64,000 bases of DNA from Schistosoma haematobium (lineage: Eukaryota > Platyhelminthes > Trematoda > Strigeidida > Schistosomatidae), in assembly GCF_000699445.3 (NCBI RefSeq), contig NC_067202.1, forward strand, positions 15,157,924-15,221,923, read 5' to 3'. How positions within the stretch are numbered: position 1 is the first letter of the stretch; the number at the start of each line of letters is the position of its first letter. The notes under the pieces are model-generated. The model was not told the DNA's origin and made no database searches. It saw nothing but the letters and a program-made list of their open reading frames with translations. The position numbers and the translations under genes were made by a program. Below, in pieces: positions 1 through 10,700 of this stretch.

Positions 1-171
1 GATCGGACCTTTAGGCCGAAGTCTCGGGTTGCGGTCCCCTAAGGACGCCACATGCTTCGGCCTGGGCACCCGAGAAGTATCACAGCCCACACACAAACCA
101 AGTGAGTTGTGTGGCGCATATGTATTCGGTGCCCCTCTGTACTAATATTTACGTGTTCAAATAAATAATAA
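1..171 (+). repeat. Family-A retroposon, 3' end only
   Basis: This is the 3' third of a dispersed repeat of about 530 bp that occurs at least nine times in the window. Recognisable blocks are the 'gggcacccg' segment, 'tgtgtggcgcatatgtatt' and a terminal AAATAAATAATAA tail. The copy is cut by the window edge. Other copies carry target-site duplications, so this is a retroposed sequence. It lies in SMO intron or downstream sequence. Confidence 0.8.
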
Positions 172-603
172 GGACCGAGAAACCTGATGGTCGGAGCATA
201 CTAATTGAATTGGAAACAGTAAGTGAACATGGTGATAATCAGAAACAATGTATATTGCTTTCAACTACTGTATGTCATTTACTTTCATTCAGAATCTTTT
301 GCTTCATCACTTTTATGGTGACTAACAGAAGCTCCCAAGGATAAAAAAAATCCTGATCACGCGCTTCAAATGTTATCATACGGCCATGAGTTTGTAGCCT
401 CCGTCAGGTAAACCCTGTTTACTAACTTCAAAAAGAGGGAGTACATTTACGAAAGTAAGGAGACGAAATGAGAAATTCCGAAGTTTAAATCGGGTTGGGG
501 GATACGAAGGGTTCACCTAGGAGGGTCAAGACACCCTAATTCCAAACCACTGATAAGAATGGACCCCAGGATCTGAAAGGAACGAATAGAATATTAACCT
601 ATT

Positions 604-889
604 GGCGAGACAGTAATTTATGGACGAACTAATAAGATTTAAGAAAGCAAGTTTTAGATATTTGGGCGAAACCCACTGATTAATATAGCTAAATAGTATT
701 GTGGCACTATAGTTGATGTGAGGTCGTGATGAAAACCCTAACTCGAATTTCTAACCCTAACGTCCAACTTTAAGTCCTGATCCTAATTCCTCACACTAAT
801 GTATAATCTTTTGATTCTGGTAAGAAGGTGAATATTCTCAAGGTTACTATAGTATCGCTCAAGGGTCGTCCGTTAATAATAATCTCATC
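604..889. mobile_element. Merlin-type MITE with 8-bp TSD
   Basis: A 286-bp sequence is bounded by imperfect terminal inverted repeats (GGCGAGACAGTAATTTATGG at the left; the right end read in reverse starts GATGAGATTATTATTAACGG). It is flanked by a perfect 8-bp direct repeat AACCTATT at 596-603 and 890-897. Eight-bp duplications are characteristic of Merlin (IS1016-like) transposons. The TIR matches those of the elements near 54.1 and 55.1 kb, and the latter still encodes part of a Merlin transposase. There is no coding capacity, so this is a non-autonomous copy. Confidence 0.8.
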
Positions 890-1573
890 AACCTATTTTA
901 ATTACCGGTAACCATCAGATAGCGTCTTTTGATGTTGCTCTACTCCCTTGTGGACTAGGACCTTGAAGTCAAAAACACAGGAAGTGACCCCCTAATAAAA
1001 TCGTCGAGTTTGAGCATTGCAGCCAACACACAACTATGATTATGAAAAGTGTAGATTAAAAATAAAGCATTATGTTCCTCTATTCCTACTAGGGCGAACA
1101 CGGAATTATTCGATTTTTACCAATAATGATGAAATCTTATTACATTCAGTGACTGTGAATTAAATTTCTCCCACGACCTGTGCTCTTTTTTCTGATTGCC
1201 TACCACTACTTTGACTTGCGCTAATTTTCCGTGTACTTGAAGGCTGTTCTCGTTACTATGTATATACTGAGTTTTATTAAGTTCTGTTTAGAAATCAGCC
1301 TTTTCCCTACACTCTGTCTTCTTCCTGTGTGCCAGTTACCGTTATCGAGTCCGCAACAGAATTGTTCATATTAGAATGATCCTCATCTGTTTGCAAATGA
1401 CAATTACCGTAGATCAACCGAGAAACCCCAATAAATAATCGTTCTTTATCAGGATCTAACACCTCTCTCTATGATAACCACTCATATATCAGTACAAAAT
1501 TGTGTAGCTTGAAAAATATTAGTTAGTGTAACAAAATTCCACACACAAAATTAAGTAAAAACACATTCCTTAC

Positions 1574-1703
1574 CAATGTAAAAACATTAGTACATAAACA
1601 GAACAAAGCAGCACAACCTGTAATCCATCTAGCTAATTTATAATGGTCAGAATCGAAATGGGGACGTCGACATGGAAAACTACATCTTTCTATGCCAGGA
1701 ATC
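1574..1703 (-). CDS. SMO: SMO exon 5 (linker cysteines and start of TM1)
   Basis: This 130-bp exon lies between acceptor TTTTTATAG|G and donor TTG|GTAAGG, phase 0 at the end. It encodes IPGIERCSFPC, RRPHFDSDHYKLARW and a hydrophobic run ITGCAALFCLCTNVFTL. This corresponds to the C...C..P.F....H region and the first half of TM1 in Smoothened. The next exon, expected to begin with the rest of TM1, was not recognised between 1 and 1573 and is probably outside the window. Confidence 0.85.
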
Positions 1704-4700
1704 CTATAAAAAGATGGTAAAAAGGCAAACAAAATCTATGCACTACACAAATTATAACTAGAAAAGCGTTGAAAACTACGGAAATGCGTTATTCAAAATG
1801 TTTCTACTTAAAACTCTGTGACAGAACTAAATCATTCACGTAATGTGATCAAATCTAAGACTCACCTTCCTATCGAATCCAAATCTGTTCAAAGATGATT
1901 TGTTGACTGAACCCTACTCTCTCTCTCTCTCTCGTTTCTTTCAGCAGTAAGCTAGGAAACTTCATCTGAGGCTATATCCCAATTATCTAAAAAATAGATG
2001 ATACGGATTCCTGATCAGAGCAATTATTTGCTAATAAGCCAATCAAATATCCGATAGGTGAAGAACGAGATACTGATTAGAGAAATAAACCAAAGCAGGT
2101 ATTATTTTGTTGGATGAAACAAGGATCCTTTGATCCAACATTTTATTCAATGGAACATCACAGAAACGCAAAGAATAACATTCGTAAGGTAACCGGTGAA
2201 CAATCCAGGCCTATGCATCATCAATATATGAATAACTTGATTCTGCATTTAATCCTGTTGGAAGTCATTCAAAAGGAAACTATTTTCGCTAACACTAGCT
2301 GAAAATAATTCTTTGTGCACTACTTCATTTCTGTATAATTAAAATTTCAACATCATACACAGTTGACCTTTCTTCTATGCAGTTATCACTTTGACTAAAC
2401 TGCTTCAAAGTTGCACTACCCTAGGTCGCTCTCCGAGACATAAAAACGCTTATAAACATCAGTACTATCTAGTAAATTGCAATCGATTGAGATAACAATC
2501 TGTCTATCTAGCTGCGCTCGACTGTACTAGTGCTATTAGTATGTTTTCGTTTGTGTTACCCTCATTTCAAAACACAAAACCTCTCTCATTCTCATAAAAC
2601 AAAAAATAAATATAGTGTGTAGAGATTGTTGATTTTATTGAGAGTAAAAGCAGACCTAAATTAGAGAAGCATTGAGAACCTGAAGGTCTTGGGTCCGATC
2701 CCCAATGGGGCCGTGGATATGTACTGCTAAACAGTCCCATAGTAGGACGAGACAACCGTACAGTACTTTCATGTTTTTAACGGTTATTCATAATCTAAAT
2801 GAATAAATGTCTGCTTAATTTGACTACAGTTCAACTGTTTCCATCCCTCTTTCGCTCTAATGAACATATACCACTTGCATGTAGTGAACAGAACTTTTTA
2901 AATGGATGTTACGGCTTCGTGAAAACATAAGAAAGTATTCCTCCATACGTACAAATTTATAGTTTCTCCCTTCTCAATGAACCACGTTGTCCAGTGTAGG
3001 GGTGGTCAAAACAAAACATGACACCAGTCTATGAAGTGATTGGAAATTGGACTGAGCTCTTTTCACAGGTGTAGACTACCTCGTTGGAGTTCAAATTATT
3101 GTCATAACCAATCATTAGAGACTTTGAGTAAGATGGCTCAGTATCGTTTATGATGGTGCAAGTGCATTGACTCTCTATCTTCACTTAGAATCTGAAACCC
3201 AAAATCTTATACTGTTTTTATTTTTTCGTTTTATAGTCCTAATATTTTTTATACCACTTATACTACCCAGGGATTTGTCTTGAAATAATTCTATCTCACT
3301 ATGTTAATGTGGTATGGTAATTTTTTAACCGATAAACATATGTATCAGGTTCTATATTGTGTATGACATTAGTAATCATGAGTCAACAATACCTTGTGTT
3401 TAAACATAAATTATTATTATTCGAAAAGAAGGCAAATTTGAATAAAACATTTTTATCCACTAGTTTGTTTCTGAAGAAAAAAGGATCAATTCTAAGTACA
3501 TAGCAACTAACAAAACAAACCCACAATATTGTTATGTAGAAAATGTAAATTATCTTACATGTGGAAATATGAAATGAAAAAAATTAGTAGCTTTAGTAAA
3601 TTTCATTTGATACATCAAAATATTGACTAATAATAATCGATATAAATATTGAAAGTACAGTAGCCTAGGACATTCTTCATAAATATTGAGATCGATAGTT
3701 GGAAACTCTACAAATGATTGTCATATATATATGATCAACTGGAATAGGTTTTATATTTGCCTGTTATTAACTGATACATTGACCTTTGTGACAATCAATT
3801 ATGTGAAACTATCTGGATAAGTATTACTGACCAATTTTACAATATCAGTTATTCATAGTTAATATACAGTCTGACACATGTGCGTCAGCTCAAGTTGCTA
3901 ATATCACATTAGCATAAAGGGATGAAAATAATACGATGAATACTAAAAGAACTGAAATAATGTCATAGTAATGATAATGAGTCTACATAGTTCGGAAATA
4001 GTTCGAAGAAAACCGAAAAAATGTGTGCATTAGGGCTAATGTGATCAATTCTGAGCCATATTACTCAAAGTCTCCAATTACTGATCGCATTTGTTGGACA
4101 AACTAAAAACAGATAGTCTGTATCTACTAACACGACTAAAGCTAACAATCAGTGACTTCATGAAATAAGTTCACATTTTGTTTTGGCCGCCCCTAGCAAC
4201 TTCCTGAATAATTCCTACATGAGCAAACGTCCTGTACCGAGGTACGCGGTGGTTAGACATAGGTGAAATATGACCCAACCAACTTAGTTGATGATAAATT
4301 ATAACTTCACTAACCGATATTATATTCTTGTCTGATACCCTATGCTTAACCCCAACACTGCTCACTCAGTCATCCTACGATACGCGAGCAATGTTTCAAA
4401 GATACTTATGGAGAAAAAATCTGGTTTATGCATATCTTCTGCTTTCAAACACTATACTTCACAGCTGTAGAGTAATACAAAGCGGATTGCTGCACTGTAT
4501 ACTTGCCTTATGGTTGGCAAATAGATATGTCGCCTAATTTATATGTGACATAAGTTAGCAAAAGTTAAACGAGATTTTTAAATTCATACAAAGATTTCAT
4601 CAAATATCAACAAACAAAGGTTGATGATACTACTTGAAAAGTTAAAGAAAGAAAGCAGGATATGTATAACGACATATTTCACTGATTGAAATCATGAATC

Positions 4701-7700
4701 AATTGAAGCTAGACCACCATGGAAAACCTGGAAGCACTGGACGGCCGTTTCGTCCTAGTATGGGGCTCCTCAGCAGTGCGCACCCACGATCCCTCACCCC
4801 GCGAGATTCGAACCCAGAACCTATCAGTCTCGCGCGTGAGCGATTTACCCTTAGACCACTGAGCCGGCATCCAACAGTGTTAATGTCTAACTTCAACCAA
4901 TCCACGAAGTTGCGCCACCGTACACAATTGTCTAAAATCTCCACAAAACCCCCTTCTGATAATAACGAAATCTTATCAAGATAAGTAACTGACAATGTAA
5001 ACAAAACAAAATTCAAATAACTAGAAGAAAGAGAATGATTAAACAGTATCGTCTATAAATAATACTTATTTTGTATAATACAACATTCCTTGTAGTTGAA
5101 ATATATTTATTGAATTTAAAGAGAAAACAAAGAAAGCTTACCAATTTCGTCTTAATGATGTTGTAACAAGAGGAGATTGACATCCACCGCCATTACTTTG
5201 AAATAAACGAGCAGTTAATTTATTCTTTGGTTCAATTTTTTTGAGGAAAAAAACAACAATGAAAACAATGAAATGAAAGTAAAATAAGCACAGCAATCTT
5301 TTTGAACTTAACCAATTAATTAATTAATTAGCCAATCGATTAATTAATACTTTAGTTATCTATAGTCAACAGTGAAATAGATGTTACTTTCTAATGATTA
5401 ATCTATCCCAATTCATCCCTTCCTCAAAAGGATCTAGTTACTGAGTGAAATGTTCTTCTAATTAAAGTACTTTAAAATGTAGATTTAAATCTTGTAGGAT
5501 TAAATTCTTTTAAAGTTAAACAACCATTAAAGAATCATGAGCACTATTAATTATCATTTGTAAAATGAATGAAATGCTTTCACATAGTCATGCATATACA
5601 GCCACTGTAACGGATGTTCTATTTACTGCCTTCTTACAGAGAGGGTGTTGTTTAAGAAATTGAGAGGATGAAAAGCGAATGTCCAGCAGAGGCTTTAACC
5701 AGGTTCGTAGATATGGAGAATCCATTTAGGAGAGTTGGAAAACCCTCATTCAAAACCAATGGTGTACATGAGCTCCAGGATTCTGAGGGGACAAAAGAGG
5801 TATGAATCTGTTGTCAGTTACCGACCACAATGGAACGGCATGTTCTATCGTTGCTCCACTGTCTTGTGTATTAGACCTGTAGGTCAAAGGCTCGGAGAGT
5901 GGCCTCCTGAGAAAAGCACCTGCTTCTGTTTAGGCGCCCAGGCAGTATTCTAGCTCTCGCATAAATCGAATGATCTGTGTGGCGCATATATATTTGTTGC
6001 CTCCTTGTACCAATGTTTATATGTTTAAATAAATAAATAATAAAATAAATAGAATGATTACTCAATAAAATACTGATACGATGTTCAAAGATTAAGCTTA
6101 AAAGTCAGGTTTCAATTGATTGGAGAATAAGCAACCTACAAGTTGATTACTATCAATCACTCATAATATTTTTTTCCACGTTTATTTTCTGTTCATATTC
6201 ATCATCAAATTAACAGAAAACCATCTCCATAACAGTGATGATAAGAATAAAAACCGATTTTTTTTTCTGAAATGTCAGTTGTTAAAGGTGAGTGAAATTT
6301 ATTGTTTATTTTAGTTAACATAGTCGAAGGGAGAATTTATCTAAACGTTACTAAATGAGTTAAAACCTAAACACCTTTCACATACTTTTAATTCAGAAAG
6401 AATGCATGACAGATAAAAATCTCAGTTCATGTAACAATGGAATGGTTGGAAGCAATGATATAACTAAATCAATGAACAGTTTTGAAGTCATGGTTGATTC
6501 ACAGTCAGAATTTCCTGGAAATTCTTCGACTTTAAGCTTCAAATATTGAATTTCGGTTACACAATACTAAGATGAGTCTATGGAACATACGCTAGATTAG
6601 TCCCCACAAGCCAAGCAGCAATCATTGACCTTTTAAGTTACAGAACACGAACGTTCCAGTTGCGCAGACCGTTACAGACCAAATCATATGGAAAGTGCCA
6701 AGAGAGGGAGGAAGGAATCGAGAAACAAACGAAAACATGATTCGCAATAAAATTGAATATATAAAGCGGAGCAAAAGTACTACTTCACCAATGTTGCCAC
6801 AGAAGGATTTCGAATCATTTTGTGAAAGAGGTGATATGATACCCAAAGATTAAACCTAACAGTCGGCTCTTAATTGATTGGAGAATGAGTGACCTACAAT
6901 CTAATTTCCTCCAAACAAATTTTGTATCATCAGAAATCTCCTCCAAAATAGTAGCTCGAAACACACGCAATGATGATTACACCAAAATTATTTTGCGCTA
7001 TATACTAGCTCAAAGTTCATAAATTTTTGGGAAGCAGTAATAAATCCAACTAAGTGAACAAAATGATGCATTGAGTTGGGTAAGTTCAAATCCAAAACGT
7101 TATACAAAATTTTATGTGACAGAACAACTGGTTCATTTGTGCTAATAAAAAATTACTTCAGGGTCTTCTTGTTGAACCAGTCGCTTAGTACTACTGATGT
7201 GTATCGATTCAAGTTGGCACATTACATTGCCATAACGCGATAAAATTAACAAGATGAATAGTGAATAGGTTCCAGTTAAACATTTGTAATGGTTTAAAAA
7301 AATCAACTATTCATGCCATACGCAGGACTGGATGAAATAAAAATAAGTTTTTGATTGTAATCAACGTAACTCTCTCCAGTACCCCTCTCACCCAAGCCTT
7401 CCAACACATAGAATTAGTCAGTCAATCAGCTGAAACTTTATGACTAAACTAGAAACCTATCAATAAGCAAGTTAATATTGAATAAATTATTTATTGCGAT
7501 TGACAGTGACTTTCAACTTGAACCGAGAGAATAAGTGGGTTTATAAACAATAGACAGCCAAGATAAAGTGGAACATACTTTGTCTCCAGTCTAGACAAAC
7601 TGGACAGGAAGAGATTTATTCATATGACTAAAAATCTAACCTTCATATTAATCCATAAAAAGCTTAAGTGTTAAAAAGATACTGATTGACCAGGTCTAAC

Positions 7701-10700
7701 CTAACCCAAAATTTCAGACATCTTGATTTTACCACCCCAGATAAATAGGATAATGTTGAGTAAAAAATTTCGGTAAAATCATCTTCACTCTACAAACAAT
7801 GAAAGTGTCAATGGAATGATAATTCTGTGTACATATCTAACAAAAATGAGGTGTTTGGTTGACCGAAAGTCTTTTCATATATTATTGACACTTAACAATG
7901 ATACTTATCTGATATGACTAATGAAATGATGAGTGATTGAGTGCATAAATATAAGCTTTGTATGTTTATGAAATCTTGTAATACGACATTTCAGATACGA
8001 AGGATCATAAGACTGGATAAAACGTTGGAATTGTTTAGATTTCAGTCGCTGAGATTATTTCAAATATAATTTTATACAAATAATTTCTTCTATATATATG
8101 GCGCCAAGTTTCTGTCAAACTATTTGTTCAAATACTGACGAATCGTCGTATAAATTTGAGTGATATTTAAAAAATGGATTTGTCCATAAATAAACGATTC
8201 CTCATTGAATGACTCCTTTAAGACTCGCCATCATCACTTCAGGAAATTGAGAGAAAAAATAAAGACAATGTGGTGTCATATTTTGTCATAGTTCAGCACC
8301 TGACTAGAATATCCGTCTTTATGTCCTACTACTAACATCAAGTAGATTGGGGTTAGAGACAAAATAAGTGGCAAACTTAGGGTATGAAAGGGAAATTACG
8401 TTGCTAATTGTGCAATAGAACGACAGCGGTAGGATATTTTTTACAGACTAGTATCTGTAGAGACGCTATCTCATAGTAACGGACAGTAGGGGTTAAAAAA
8501 GGTAAACACTAAAATTAATGAACTTCACCTTGAGCCTCACGGATCGCCATCCCAATGGTGGTGAGGACTAAAAAGTAAGTAACTAGACAATATGTTTATC
8601 TGCCTACCAAAAGGTGAGTAGATTGTACACGAGTTCGCTAATATTTCGTACTTCTTATTCCTTGAATTTATCTTCTCGTTATCAGTCATATTTCTCTAAT
8701 GCACCTGCGCTATTGTGAACGGTTTTGAGCGATTGCACTTAATATCTCCAGTCACTGATTATGATTAGAAAGCAGACTTCAACCAGGTAGTAGTAGTAGT
8801 CTACATCTACCAACATGACTAAGACCAATAGTCAATGGGTTCATTGGCCAACCCCGTTTCTAAGCCTCCTTTCAATCCAATTCATTATATCGGTACATGA
8901 GTCATATTTGGAGGCTGAATTTTTATGCAAATGCACCAACCAGCAGTAGATCAAATATTCAGAGACAGCTGATTTGAACTTTAATGAGTCATTAAACGTT
9001 TCAACTACCAACATCACCAGCTCAATATGTAAAACTGACAAGAATTATTTACAAAATAATTATGGAAAAAATATATAAATAAATATACCTGTCGACATCC
9101 TGGCGTATATAATGAACAATCCAAGAATTTCGGATATAAATGATTATGCTGTTTACTAGAACTGGTATCATCGTCAATACCTCTACCACTACTACCATTA
9201 TTACTAATACTGTGACCAGTACCAGTGTTGTTGATTTTTGTAAATTTCTTTTTTACATTATTACTATTATTATCATTCATTGAGTGAATAATGGAAAAGA
9301 GAAGTGGACAGGCTTTATGTACGGCTTCACACATTTCAGCTTCTGGTAAAACAATTCGATGAGAATTTGTCGATGATGATGGAAAGCTATCAACTGACAT
9401 GTTTTTATTGAAGAATTCCTGACTATTGGTTACATTAATTGAATGATTATTTAGATCAGATTGATTATTTCCAATAGTGAAGGATGAATACGTACTATCC
9501 ACATTAATGAATTTTGAAGTTTGAATAACAACACATTCAGGAACATAAACGGAGCATAAAAAGAACTATTTGCCCACAAAGGTAAAACAAACATAAAGTT
9601 GTGGGAAAAATATGAATAAGATAAACTGAATGATAGTAAACTAAACTACTAAGGAAATTACAAGCACATACAATACACAAAACAGCCGAATTATGTCTAC
9701 AAATTAGTTAGAATTCAATATTTCAGCTTTGCAATTGCACCAATGTATTTAACATAATAAACAAACTACATTAGTATAGGGGGCGGTGGCTTAGTGGTTA
9801 AGACATTTGACTTTTAGCCACTAAGTTCTACGTTCGAATTTAGATCGATCGATGAGAACCTATGGCGAGACATCTCATTATTTACAGATTATAGGGATAT
9901 ATAAGCGTGTTAGAAATCTACAGGGTAACATAATATCGATATCTGAGTATCCTAAAAGATACGCTTCAAATGTATCAATCTCCTGATCTATTCAATTTCG
10001 AATACTGTATTACAATGTGCCTATTTGGATAATGAAATGGATTTAATTAGTGTCATAAGTAAAATATCTGACCACCTTTGAAGTAATGAAACAGATATAT
10101 GAAGTTTCTGGCCACTTATGTTTAACGTAACATGCAGAATGAATAGAACAAAGTACTGATAAGATATTTGGTGAAATATGTAGATTTCTTGAAACTATGT
10201 TCTTCATTAATTAACTCTGTAAGAAACCACTTCAAACACACAACATTAATTAACGGTTAACAGAACTGAACAACGTAAATCATCTGGATGAAAAGCATTT
10301 TGTTTTTCTTAATTCGTGTAACTTTAATTCAAGTGTTTAAACAGTGTAACATGTGATTACATATCAATCGCTAAACAGAAGAAACCAAATTTATACATCT
10401 CGGTTTACTCTAAGTTAAATATGATTGTAATGGTCTGGACAGTGGATTAATTAAGTCCAAATTAATGTGACTAGTTTGCTGAGCACAAACTAACTTATTA
10501 GACTATAAGTCATAATTTAGATGTAGACGAACTTGGATTTGAACCCTGTTGGCTGGAAGCTGAATATTTTAGTCAAGAAACTACTGCTTAAATGCGTCGA
10601 ATAAAAGCGTGAAATTTTTCGCGGTGAAAACTATATGCTCCTTACAAATGACTACTAGACTGATGTTTTTGAACAGTCCTATAACTATTAACTTAAAAAT

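Noticed and set aside
722..760. CCCTAA-like stretches resembling telomere repeats
   Set aside because: Only two imperfect occurrences, not a tandem array; chance in AT-rich DNA inside the Merlin MITE.
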